Of a stretch of 64,000 nucleotides of DNA, positions 10,501 through 18,106 are shown one piece after another. Each line of letters opens with the position of its first letter. Position 1 is the stretch's first letter. The notes beneath the pieces are model-generated. The model did no database searches. It saw only the letters and a list, made by a program, of their open reading frames with translations, and was not told the origin of the DNA. The translations under genes were made by a program, and so were the position numbers. The DNA comes from Myxococcus landrumus (GTDB lineage Bacteria > Myxococcota > Myxococcia > Myxococcales > Myxococcaceae). Where the stretch lies: assembly GCF_017301635.1 (NCBI RefSeq), contig NZ_CP071091.1, positions 7,308,501 to 7,372,500 of the forward strand. Direction: 5' to 3'.

Positions 10501-10558
10501 CGGAACACGCGGTGAGACAGAGGACCAACGAGAGCGCCAGGGCGCGCCGGAACCGCAT
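7535..10558 (-). CDS. Putative extracellular nuclease: Ig-like repeats plus EEP domain
   Basis: A 1007-residue lipoprotein. The ATG at 10558 gives a signal peptide ending in LTAC, whereas the longer frame to 10636 would bury it. Residues about 45-725 are a tandem array of putative Ig (He_PIG) domains with the recurring 'LPxGLxL' and 'SGTPTxxG' signatures. Residues about 730-1000 form an endonuclease/exonuclease/phosphatase domain: WNIEWFG near its start, GDWNDDV in the middle and SDHYPV at the end match the metal-binding and catalytic blocks of that superfamily. Likely a surface-displayed DNase or phosphodiesterase. The adjacent upstream gene on the same strand carries OB-like and lamin-tail domains often found in the same polypeptide as this nuclease domain. 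Confidence 0.85.
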   Translation of the reverse strand: MRFRRALALSLVLCLTACSGAPPPSLPDSGTPPPDGGNTSLTVTTPVLADAYLGDTYAAHLMASGGTPPYAWSLASGALPSGLQLSAQGLLSGAPTATGSFTVSLRVRDASGGEATQPFTLSSFTAPTLSTAPPSFGVVGAPYSFAFALSGGRAPLTLRLTSGALPPGLRLEATSIAGTPTAQGTSSFTLEARDANGRTASAPFQLIVRAGLTITTATLPDAYTDRAYGQSLSASGGQAPRTWSLVSGTLPPGLSLLDTGVLDGTPSSAGTTSFTVRVTDALGATDTREVTLASFLPPALGALAPQSVYVRDNVTRPLNVLHGKAPFVFSSSGALPPGLTLASAGLLHGQPTQGGVFTFDVHARDANDRVATSTVTFTVNALPAITTLSLPDGTQGDLYSHGLTATGGAGTNTWALASGALPQGLTLSAQGTLSGTPTSTGLTSFSVRVSDGNGRTDSRTLALEVSAPVTITSAPSDGYATTGYASTLTASGGRLPLTWSIASGTLPSGLALASDTGVISGTLGAQATTSALTLRVTDSRGRTHLRDVSLQVYALPAVTGPSTSLEAYVGIAVSESYGVTGGKAPHVFDTLPALPSGLVLSTSGRLSGSPTVPGTFSLQVRVTDAHGRTAFRPLALTIYESPSVTTTVLPEARRGEAYSTTLALSGGKAPFTWNITRGSLPSGLLLSSDGVISGTPTTAGTSSFDVVVEDASGTTATRTLELTITSLAELFTVGHWNIEWFGADANGPPDGPQLEHARDILNASGANVWGLVEMVDSEEFDILKSQLHSYQGFLADDALYVSNAGTWYSSNEQKPGILYDSSLTFEGASLILTEHASLFAGRPPLRVDFTTSIHGAATQLVIIVLHMKAFDDETSYNRRRDASLQLKKYLDTMPDTHVFVIGDWNDDVDRSISRVGGVYRPTPYENFLSDSTHYTFITRVLSERGEPTTTGYPDAIDHTLASDELSADYVDGSVRTLRPNVPDYANTVSDHYPVISRYYFGGSSGVH

Positions 10559-10645
10559 GAAGGAAGACTCCAGGCTGGAGAAGACAAACACTGTAGTCAT
10601 CGACGGCGGTGTCAGCTCAAGCGTGGGGTGCATCACGACGCCATG

Positions 10646-10678
10646 AAAAAGGCCGCGGCCCCCGAAGGGACCGCGGCC
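10646..10678 (-). terminator. Rho-independent terminator with UUCG loop
   Basis: On the minus strand a 12-bp GC-rich stem (one G-U pair) closes a UUCG tetraloop and is followed by five T residues. It lies 28 bases beyond the stop of the Cys-rich/lamin-tail gene (10706-13654) and before the nuclease-like gene, so the latter probably has its own promoter in 10559-10645. Confidence 0.88.
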
Positions 10679-10705
10679 CGGATGTTTCAGTCAGCCAATG
10701 TCAGG

Positions 10706-13654
10706 CTATGGGTTGGGAAGACCCCAGCTCTGCGCGCCGACGGCCCAGTCCGCACGCGTGTGCGTGTCCTCCGCGCTGACGCGGCGGACGCTGTTGCCGT
10801 CAGGCGTCGTGGAGACGTTGGTCCAGTCGGCGGAGACCTCGACGGCCTTCGGAGTCGAGGTCGCCGTGCAGGGCGCGCCACCGCAGCTCGAGGGCAGCCA
10901 CACCCCGTTGGCCTGGGCGGCCTGGATGTTGGTGTAGTAGTCGCCCGGAGGCGCGTTGGTCGCGTGAGCGAACGGCACCGCGTCCTGAATCCCGCCCAGC
11001 GCCTCCCTCACCACGAGGACCCGGCTGGAGTAGGCGATGCCCGTGGTGCCAATCCCCCTGAAGTCCCAGGCCGTGTCGTAGTTGACGGCGACGCTGCTCT
11101 TGGGGAACTGGTCCTTCGCGGTGGTCTCACCCTGGTAGGCCGTATCGGCCGGGTTGAGGTGGAGGACGATGATGTCACCCGCCGCCACCATGACGTCGGG
11201 GAGCTCGGCGAGCGTGGTGGGGGAGAGGAAGTCCTGCTGGAACAGGATGCCCTTCGTGGAGCCCGCGGTCACGACCAGGAACTCGACCAGGTCGCGGCTG
11301 CTGCCGATGTTGGGCTGAACCTCGTTGATGCGCAGGACGGCGGGGGGACGGTGGCCCGAGAACGTCTGCGTGTTGTCGGGGGCGATGACCGCGCCGCCCG
11401 CCATGTCCTTCACCGAGTTGGCGACGGTGACGGAGTACGAGGTGCCCGCCGTCTGGGTGGACGTGGTCAGGGTGACCTGCTTGCCCGCCACCTGGACCTC
11501 CGTGGCCGTCAGCCCGTTCGTGAAGGTGAACTGGCTCGCCAGGTTCGTGATGCTCGCCGCGTTGATGTTGCGGCTGAACGTCAGCACCACCGAGGTGAGC
11601 GAGCCGGTGTCCACGCGGGTGAGCTTCGGCGCCGCGCAACCCAGCACCAGGTCGGAGGCGGAGAGGACGGACGGCTGGGCGTTGGCGTTGAAGCGCCACA
11701 TCGGGCCGGTGAACTCGAACGTGCAGTTCGTTCCGACCTCCAGCACCTGGTTGAGGGAGATGGGCATCCGGAGCAGGAAGGTCGCGGTGCCCGTCTGCAT
11801 GCCCGTGGTCTTCACCTGGAAGCCCGTGAACCCGGCGCCCTGGCCCGTCCCGTTGTTGAGGATGGTGCCACCCTTGAGGGTGATGAGCTCGTTCTCGTAG
11901 CTGTTCAGCGCGGTCACCAGGTCGGTCGACGCGCTGTGGTCCGCCGCGAGGCCCGCGGGGGTGGCCGTCGCCAGGTTGCGCACGGGGTGGCCCTGGCTCA
12001 GGCGCGTGAAGCCGCTGATGGAGGAGACCATCTTGTTGCTGCCAGCGGCCGGCATCTCCTTGGCCGCGGCCGTCAGGCTCACGCGGTCACCCACGGCGAC
12101 CTGGCCCGCGAGCGTCGCGTCCTTGACGAACACCGCCGCGCCGTTGGGCTCCGCCTGGATGAAGAAGCCGACGGCCTCCGTGGCCGCCTGGTTCGGGAAG
12201 GCGGGCTTGACGGCCGTGACGAACGCGCCCGTCACCGAGAGGTCGATGGCTCCCACCGCGGCGTCCAGCATGGCCTGAATCTGCGCGGTGGTCTGCGCGG
12301 GCGTGGGGCCGGTGGCCGCCTCACACGCGTGCGTCGTCGTGTTGCACACCTGGGTGATGCCGCAGTGGTCGTTCGTGAAGCACGCCACGCACTCCGTCTT
12401 GTTGTTGCAGAACGGCGTGTTCGCGTTGGCGCTCGCGCACTGGGCATTCGTCACGCAGACCGCGCACTGGCCGCGGTTGTTGTCCGCCTGCGTGTCGCAG
12501 AAGTCCAGGTTGCTGCCATTCACGGCCGCGCACTGCGCGTCGGTCGTGCAGCCGCAGAAGTTGCCGCTGTTGCAGGCAGGCTGCGTCGCGTCGCAGTGGC
12601 TGGTGTCGTCGGTGGTGCACTCGACGCACGCCGCGGGGACGGGGTCCAGGCGGCAGACCGGCGTCTCGGGCGTGGTGGAGCAGGAGGCGTTGTCGGTGCA
12701 ACCCTCGCAGGAGTTGCCGTCGGCGCTGCAGGTCTGGGACGGCGCGCAGCCCTGCGTCCCGTTGCACACCTTGCACGCGCCCACGCCATTGTTCGCCGTG
12801 GGGTCGCAGATGTTGGTGGGCGACGAGCAGCCCAGGTCGGGGCTCGTCTGGGTGTCCATGCAGGCCTTGCACGCACCCACGCCGTTGTTCGCGGCGGCGT
12901 CGCACAGGGGCGCCGCGGCCGAGCAGCCCGTGTCCTGGCCATTGCCAGAGGCGCTGTCGACGCACGACTTGCAGACACCCAGGCCGTTGCCGGCGGAGGT
13001 GTCACAGACCGGCGACTGCGCGGAGCAGCCGGTGTCCTGGCCACTGCCAGAGGCGGTGTCCGCGCACGCCTTGCAGGCGCCCGCGCCGTTGTTCGCGGTG
13101 GTGTCGCAGACAGGCGACTGCTCGGAGCAGCCCGTGTCCTGGCCATTGCCCGTGGCGGAGTCCGTGCACGCCTTGCACAGGCCCTTGCCGCCGCCCGCGC
13201 TGATGTCGCACATGGGCGTCGCGGCCGCGCAGCCCTCGTCCTGGCCGGTGCCCACGACGGAGTCGAGGCAGGTGCGGCACACGCCCGAGCGGCCGGAGCT
13301 GGTGTCACACAGCTCGCCCGTGGCGCACGCCGGCGAACACGTCACAACACCCGCGTCGGTGCCCGCATCCGTTCCCGCGTCGGTGCCCGCGTCCGTACCG
13401 GCATCCGTGCCCGCGTCCGTACCGGCATCCGTGCCCGCGTCAGTGCCCGCATCCGTACCCGAGTCTGGGACGGGGGGCTGATTGATGGGGTGCTGCTCGC
13501 ACGTTCCCGAGTTGCAGACCCACTCCTTGTTGGCGTCCGGGTCTCCATTCTCGGTGCGACAGTCAAACTGGTCGACGCACTCATCTCCACAGCCCGTGCC
13601 GAACGTGACAAGCACGGCCGTCATGAGCGCTGGAAGCAGATTCCGCTTCAGCAT
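10706..13654 (-). CDS. Cys-rich lipoprotein with OB-like, Ig-like and lamin-tail domains
   Basis: A 982-residue lipoprotein with a lipobox (FGTGC) near residue 22 and the ATG at 13654. After a Gly-Thr-Asp-Ala linker, residues about 75-430 hold tandem Cys-rich units of the type 'CDTxxNNGxGxCKxC...GNGQDTGC'. Residues about 450-660 resemble the OB-like domain that precedes some extracellular nucleases ('GFFIQ', 'VGDRVSLT'). Residues 665-760 form an Ig/SbsA-like segment ('VVLTFSRNIN', 'YSVTVANSVKDMAG'). The C-terminal 215 residues, starting 'LRINEVQPN', match the lamin-tail domain. It probably acts at the cell surface. No nuclease active site is visible here; that domain is encoded by the next gene on the same strand. 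Confidence 0.82.
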   Translation of the reverse strand: MLKRNLLPALMTAVLVTFGTGCGDECVDQFDCRTENGDPDANKEWVCNSGTCEQHPINQPPVPDSGTDAGTDAGTDAGTDAGTDAGTDAGTDAGTDAGTDAGVVTCSPACATGELCDTSSGRSGVCRTCLDSVVGTGQDEGCAAATPMCDISAGGGKGLCKACTDSATGNGQDTGCSEQSPVCDTTANNGAGACKACADTASGSGQDTGCSAQSPVCDTSAGNGLGVCKSCVDSASGNGQDTGCSAAAPLCDAAANNGVGACKACMDTQTSPDLGCSSPTNICDPTANNGVGACKVCNGTQGCAPSQTCSADGNSCEGCTDNASCSTTPETPVCRLDPVPAACVECTTDDTSHCDATQPACNSGNFCGCTTDAQCAAVNGSNLDFCDTQADNNRGQCAVCVTNAQCASANANTPFCNNKTECVACFTNDHCGITQVCNTTTHACEAATGPTPAQTTAQIQAMLDAAVGAIDLSVTGAFVTAVKPAFPNQAATEAVGFFIQAEPNGAAVFVKDATLAGQVAVGDRVSLTAAAKEMPAAGSNKMVSSISGFTRLSQGHPVRNLATATPAGLAADHSASTDLVTALNSYENELITLKGGTILNNGTGQGAGFTGFQVKTTGMQTGTATFLLRMPISLNQVLEVGTNCTFEFTGPMWRFNANAQPSVLSASDLVLGCAAPKLTRVDTGSLTSVVLTFSRNINAASITNLASQFTFTNGLTATEVQVAGKQVTLTTSTQTAGTSYSVTVANSVKDMAGGAVIAPDNTQTFSGHRPPAVLRINEVQPNIGSSRDLVEFLVVTAGSTKGILFQQDFLSPTTLAELPDVMVAAGDIIVLHLNPADTAYQGETTAKDQFPKSSVAVNYDTAWDFRGIGTTGIAYSSRVLVVREALGGIQDAVPFAHATNAPPGDYYTNIQAAQANGVWLPSSCGGAPCTATSTPKAVEVSADWTNVSTTPDGNSVRRVSAEDTHTRADWAVGAQSWGLPNP
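13352..13459 (-). repeat. Nine tandem 12-bp units encoding Gly-Thr-Asp-Ala
   Basis: Exactly 108 bases that translate to nine copies of GTDA within the lipoprotein gene. The units differ at synonymous positions (ggt/ggc, acg/acc/act, gat/gac), so the peptide rather than the DNA is conserved. It serves as a flexible spacer after the lipid anchor and could vary in copy number between strains. Confidence 0.92.
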
Positions 13655-13734
13655 TCAGTCCCCTCCCAGGGATGCGATTGAAATTTCGCACCCCCATTAC
13701 ACCTGAACTCAGGGAGGGTCCAACACGGGGCCCC

Positions 13735-13754
13735 CGTGACACCTGTGTGTCACG
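13735..13754. promoter_or_regulatory. Perfect inverted repeat CGTGACAC-N4-GTGTCACG
   Basis: An 8-bp perfect inverted repeat with a 4-base spacer, about 80 bases upstream of the start of the Cys-rich lipoprotein gene and 27 bases beyond the stop of the M64 peptidase gene, both on the minus strand. No T-run follows, so a regulator-binding site is as likely as a terminator. Confidence 0.45.
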
Positions 13755-13780
13755 AGGTAATCTCCCGAAACATCAGTGTC

Positions 13781-15199
13781 TCACGGGCTCTTCTTGAATG
13801 TCTGGGGACGCGGCCCTGCGTACAAGTTGATGACTTGAGAAATGGCGCTCTGGCACACCGCGCAGAAGGGCACGCGGTCCCGGGTGAACATCACGCAATC
13901 GAGCTGGGGTCGGTAATACCCGTGGGCCTCGTAGTGGGCGCCCTCGAAGGCCCCCACCTTCCCGGAGTACTTCTGGGAAGACAGGAACTTCTCCTCCCAG
14001 TCGCGCTGGGCGATGAAGACGGAGTCCATCTCCGACTCTGGCTTCTTCTGGGCGCGCACCTGGCGGCGGCGCTTCTGCACATCGTTGGAGTGCGTCTCGT
14101 AGGCGGCCTTCTCCCACGGGGTGGGCAGGGGCGTGCCGGGCGTCATCAAGTGCTTCCACTTGAGGGCCTCCGGGTCCTTGAGCGCGGTGACGTTCTTCTC
14201 CCACGGCTCCAGCCGGTCCGCGCTCGGGACGTAGACGGACTCGGACGTGTAGTACTCGTCGGCCAGGCCCGCGAAGTGGTGCCCGAACTCGTGGACGAAG
14301 ACGTAGGGCGCCCACAGGCTGTCCGCGGCCACCGTGCCATAGAGGCCGAAGATGCCTCCGCCGCCGTACGTGTTTCCGTTGGACAGGATTTCCACGAACT
14401 CATAGGGCGCGAAGGCGGACAGCTCGCGGAAGGCCTTGTTGTCGAAGGTGAGGATGTAGCGCTCGCTGCGGAACGCGTCGTAGGTGGTGCCCACGGGCGA
14501 GCGCCGGTGGACGCCGGTGGACGGCCGGGAGATGCCCGACTGCGCGGCGGCCGGCATCAGGCCCCAGACGTTGAAGTCGGACTTGCGCTCCTTGAACGGG
14601 GAGAAGGTGAAGAGGATGTCCACCATGCGCCGCGCGTCCTTCTCGAACTTGGGGCGCTGCGCCTCGGTGTAGCCGTCGCCCAGGATGAGCAGGTCCACCT
14701 TCTGCTCCGGCGGACCGCTCTCCAGCAGCTTCAGCAGCGGCCCGGGCGCTGGAGGCGAGGACGTGTCCACGAGCATGTCCTTGGGGTCCACCACCAGCGA
14801 CCACACCTCGCGGAACGCGTTCTGCTCATCGCGCTTCTTGAGGAGCACCTGGACGGGGCGCTCGGGCTGGGGGAAGCGCAGCGACTCGTGGAACGTGCCG
14901 TTCTGGCGCTTCGCCTCGCCGGTGAGCTCCCACTCCCCATAGATGGACGCGAAGCCGCGCGAGTAGAGGAGCTGGTTCGAGTCCCTGTCGCGCACCTCGA
15001 AGAGGTACTTGCCCAGGTTGGTGTCGTCGACGGTCCGCTCGGGATGCCCCGGCCAGGGCAGCGGCTCCATCACCACGCGGTCGAGGCTGAAGCGCTCCTC
15101 GGTGGCGTTGCCGGTGTGGAAGTAGTCCACCCGAAGGGTGCGAGGGGCCGCGGCGGAGGCGCTCGTGGCCAGGAGCAAGGCAAGAAGGGCTCGCGTCAT
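13781..15199 (-). CDS. M64-family (IgA peptidase-like) metallopeptidase
   Basis: A 472-residue secreted protein. The ATG at 15199 opens a Sec signal peptide ending in Ala-rich residues; the longer frame to 15307 lacks one. The zinc motif HEFGHHFAGLADEY at residues 303-316 (His303, Glu304, His307) and the preceding 'VDLLILGDGYT' are typical of peptidase family M64. An N-terminal beta-domain lies before the catalytic domain, as in other members, and the C-terminal region ends in a CxxC pair. The mature protein probably acts outside the cytoplasm on host or prey proteins. It lies 67 bases downstream of the PEGA gene on the same strand, so they may be co-transcribed. Confidence 0.88.
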   Translation of the reverse strand: MTRALLALLLATSASAAAPRTLRVDYFHTGNATEERFSLDRVVMEPLPWPGHPERTVDDTNLGKYLFEVRDRDSNQLLYSRGFASIYGEWELTGEAKRQNGTFHESLRFPQPERPVQVLLKKRDEQNAFREVWSLVVDPKDMLVDTSSPPAPGPLLKLLESGPPEQKVDLLILGDGYTEAQRPKFEKDARRMVDILFTFSPFKERKSDFNVWGLMPAAAQSGISRPSTGVHRRSPVGTTYDAFRSERYILTFDNKAFRELSAFAPYEFVEILSNGNTYGGGGIFGLYGTVAADSLWAPYVFVHEFGHHFAGLADEYYTSESVYVPSADRLEPWEKNVTALKDPEALKWKHLMTPGTPLPTPWEKAAYETHSNDVQKRRRQVRAQKKPESEMDSVFIAQRDWEEKFLSSQKYSGKVGAFEGAHYEAHGYYRPQLDCVMFTRDRVPFCAVCQSAISQVINLYAGPRPQTFKKSP

Positions 15200-15266
15200 G
15201 CGCGGCACTCTATGCCGTGTCCACGGGGTTGGCGTGAGCGAGCGGCCAGCCCCGAAGACAGGAAGG

Positions 15267-16784
15267 CTAGAAGGAACCGGACAGACTGGCCGAGACGGCC
15301 TCGCCATCCGACGCGACGCCCACCGACACCGGCGGTGGCGCGGCCTGGGACGGCGACACGAAGAACAACACCGCCCCCGTCACCGCGGCGGCGCCACCGC
15401 CCACGAGCAGTCCCGTGAGGAGGTTGTTCTTCTGGACCAGCGAGTCGCGCAGCCGCAGGGAGTCCTGGTCCGTGGAGAGGATGCGTCCGTTCTTGAGCCG
15501 CTTCTCCAGGTCATTCACGTCCTTCTGCGCCATCAGTCGCACCGCGCCCGCGCCGCCCAGCGCGGCGACACCCGCGCCCATCAGGACGTACGAGGCGACG
15601 CGCAGTCCCGGCGTGGAGGATGACGCGGAGCCCGCGACGCCGTCCGTGAGGCGGTCCGGCGCGTTGAGGTCCGAGGTGCCCCCCGGGCCGGCGGACTTGT
15701 CGCCCTTCGCGGGCTGCTCCCAGGGCGGCCGGCTGTTGGCGTTCATCACCACGAGGTTGGAGTGGGAGCGGCCCGTGGTCACGAAGTCCACCAGGGCGGA
15801 AAGGGCCTCGGCCGGTGCATCCAGCCCCTGGGTCTTGAATCCCCCCTCTCGCAGCTTCTGACCCCCCTCGACGTTGAGCACCGTGGCCGCGAACCACTTG
15901 GGCCCGCTGCTGGAGCGCTCCAGGCGCACCACGATGACCTCCTCGACGCCCACCGTTCCGCCCAGGCGGACGGCGTGGCTCAACACCTTCTCATCGCCGC
16001 TGTCCGGCGCGGCCAGACAGGGAAACGGCGTGGCGGTGACGGAGCCTTCATAGGCCAGGTCCACGAGCAGCGGCGTGTCCGCGCCGAGCGCCTGAATCTG
16101 CCGGGGAAAGCTGACCGCGCCATCCTTCACCAGGGCCAGGTCATAGGTCCCCGGCGGCACCTCGAGAGTCAGCGGCGTCTGGCCCACCTTCTTCCCGTCG
16201 AGATAGACCTCCGAGTCCGGCACCGAGGAGCGGACCGAGAGCTTCACCTTGCGCGTGGCGTTCAGCTCCCGCCGCAGCTTGTCGAAGGACTGACGCACGG
16301 AGGGCGCGAAGAAGTCCGTGTCGAGCTTGTAGGTGGGGTCCAGCCGCAGCACGTTCCGGAACGAGGCGTCGCTCTCCTTGGTGCGGCCCATGGACCGGTA
16401 GTTCAGCCCGTGGAGGAGCTGGGCCTGCTCATAGAGCTTCCAGCGCGCGTCGCCCACGGGCAGCCGGGTGATTTGCTGGAGCGCCTCATCGAGGGCCTGG
16501 GCGGCCTTGCCGTGGCGGCTCTCATAGAAGTGGTCCTGGGCGGCGTCGAGCTGCCGCTGGAGGTCCTCGTAGCTCCGGGTGGGCTGGGGGAAGAGCCGCT
16601 CGCTGAACGCCGCGGCGCTCAAGCTGTCCTGCTCCGGGCGGGACACGAGGGCGCCCAGGAAGGCATTGGCCTGGCTGCCCAGCTCCGCGTCCTTGCAGTC
16701 GCCACTGGCGACGACCATGCGACGGGGGGCCGCGAAGGCCGTCAGGGGGAGGATGCAGCTCAGGATGAACAGGATGGCTCGCAT
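15267..16784 (-). CDS. PEGA-domain exported protein
   Basis: A 505-residue protein with an N-terminal signal peptide (residues 1-20) starting at the ATG at 16784. Residues about 70-190 are helical and TPR-like ('FRNVLRLDPTYKLD'). A PEGA domain follows at about 205-250 ('VYLDGKKVGQTPLTLEVPPG'). Two hydrophobic segments near residues 395-420 and 460-480 indicate membrane attachment at the C-terminal end. PEGA proteins of this design are numerous in myxobacteria and are thought to act at the envelope; no specific role is visible. It sits upstream of the M64 peptidase. Confidence 0.8.
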   Translation of the reverse strand: MRAILFILSCILPLTAFAAPRRMVVASGDCKDAELGSQANAFLGALVSRPEQDSLSAAAFSERLFPQPTRSYEDLQRQLDAAQDHFYESRHGKAAQALDEALQQITRLPVGDARWKLYEQAQLLHGLNYRSMGRTKESDASFRNVLRLDPTYKLDTDFFAPSVRQSFDKLRRELNATRKVKLSVRSSVPDSEVYLDGKKVGQTPLTLEVPPGTYDLALVKDGAVSFPRQIQALGADTPLLVDLAYEGSVTATPFPCLAAPDSGDEKVLSHAVRLGGTVGVEEVIVVRLERSSSGPKWFAATVLNVEGGQKLREGGFKTQGLDAPAEALSALVDFVTTGRSHSNLVVMNANSRPPWEQPAKGDKSAGPGGTSDLNAPDRLTDGVAGSASSSTPGLRVASYVLMGAGVAALGGAGAVRLMAQKDVNDLEKRLKNGRILSTDQDSLRLRDSLVQKNNLLTGLLVGGGAAAVTGAVLFFVSPSQAAPPPVSVGVASDGEAVSASLSGSF

Positions 16785-17068
16785 GCCGCGCCTCTCGTGG
16801 GCTTGGAAGGGATTCGCGTGGCGCCCAATGCAGGCCGCGTTCCGTCGCCCGCCCACCAGCCGCATTCACATACCAGCCCCCTCCGTCTTCCTTCAAACCC
16901 TCTCGTGCCATCCCGAGAGTGGACACCCGTCCGAGCGCTGGAACCGCTCCGCCGCCAGCCCTCCGGGGGAGCCCCCCTGGCGCCGAGGCGCTCCCGGCCG
17001 GAATCCCCATCTTCGCCCTGAGGCCACTGGCACCAGGCACCGTCTCACCCAGGGGGGAGGCCGCGGAC

Positions 17069-18028
17069 ATGAGTCGTGGATGGAAGAACCGCGTCGTCGT
17101 CATCACCGGAGCGTCCAATGACACCGGCCGCGCCACCGCGCGGGCCCTCGCGAGGAAGGGCGTCCAACTGGTGCTCGCTTCCCGCCGGGAGGCTCCGCTC
17201 GGGGACCTGGTCCGTGAGTGTGAATCCCTGGGCGTGCGTGCCATCCCCGTCCACCTGGAAGGCGATGGCGCTGAATCCATGCAAGCGCTGGCCTGGGAGG
17301 CGGTGCGAGCCTTTGGCCACTTCGATGCGTGGATCAACAACGCGGGGGACTACCTCACGGGCAGCCTGGAGGAGACGCCTGATGACGCCTTCCGCCAGCT
17401 CCTGGAGACCCACTTCCTGGGGACGGTCCAGGGCACCCGCGCCGCCGTGGCCTGGTTCCGGCGCCAGGGGTACGGCACCCTCGTCAACGTCTCGTCCTCC
17501 TTCGCGGGAGGGACGGCGCCCTTCGTCAGCGCCTACGCCGCCTCCAGGCATGCCGTCCGAGGCTTCACCGCCTCCGTCCGCCAGGAGCTCCTCGACACGG
17601 GCATCCACGTCTGCACCGTGATGCCCGCCGCCGTCGACGCCCCCCTGTGGCACCACACCGCCAACTACACCGACTGGCGCCTGCGCCCGGAGGAGCCGGT
17701 CCATGCACCCGAGCGGGTGGCCCGGGTCATCCTCCGTGTCCTCCGCGAACCCCGGGCCGAGGTCCAGGTGGGCCTCCCCCTCCGGACCTGGGGGGGCATG
17801 GCCGGCCTGCTGCCCCGCACCTGGTGGGGCGCCGCCAGGGCCCGACACTCCACTGGAGAACGCCTGACTCCGACCGCCGGCGTGTATGGGGACGTCTCCT
17901 CCCGGCGAAAGTGGCCCCTTCGCCGGCTGCTCGTGGTGGGCGGGGTGATGGCCACGGCTGCCTTCTTGAGGGGCAAACGAGCTCGGGAGCGATTCTCCGC
18001 GCGGATTGTTCACGCACTCGGAGTGTGA
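17069..18028 (+). CDS. SDR-family protein with catalytic Lys replaced by Arg
   Basis: A 319-residue protein: an SDR domain of about 260 residues plus a C-terminal basic/hydrophobic segment (residues about 290-310). The ATG at 17069 follows GGGGAGG; upstream in-frame sequence is Pro/Arg-rich and not protein-like. The cofactor motif reads TGASNDTG and an NNAG motif is present, but the catalytic YxxxK reads YAASR, with Tyr156 and Arg160. The Lys-to-Arg change may lower or alter activity. It belongs to the SDR group often annotated as 'SDR family oxidoreductase' with a C-terminal extension. Substrate unknown. Confidence 0.82.
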   Translation: MSRGWKNRVVVITGASNDTGRATARALARKGVQLVLASRREAPLGDLVRECESLGVRAIPVHLEGDGAESMQALAWEAVRAFGHFDAWINNAGDYLTGSLEETPDDAFRQLLETHFLGTVQGTRAAVAWFRRQGYGTLVNVSSSFAGGTAPFVSAYAASRHAVRGFTASVRQELLDTGIHVCTVMPAAVDAPLWHHTANYTDWRLRPEEPVHAPERVARVILRVLREPRAEVQVGLPLRTWGGMAGLLPRTWWGAARARHSTGERLTPTAGVYGDVSSRRKWPLRRLLVVGGVMATAAFLRGKRARERFSARIVHALGV

Positions 18029-18106
18029 AGTCCCCATTGTCGTCCCGGCGCCGCCAACGCGGGCCGTGACCGGGCTATGACACGGCCCGAGGAAAGTCCG
18101 CACGCC

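Noticed and set aside
10628..13681. Long plus-strand frame (1017 codons) over the Cys-rich lipoprotein gene
   Set aside because: Arg/Gly/Ala-rich low-complexity translation with no motif; the opposite strand has a signal peptide, domains and a terminator.
13736..15418. Plus-strand frame over the M64 peptidase gene
   Set aside because: Composition is that of a shadow frame, while the minus strand encodes a complete zinc-peptidase motif.
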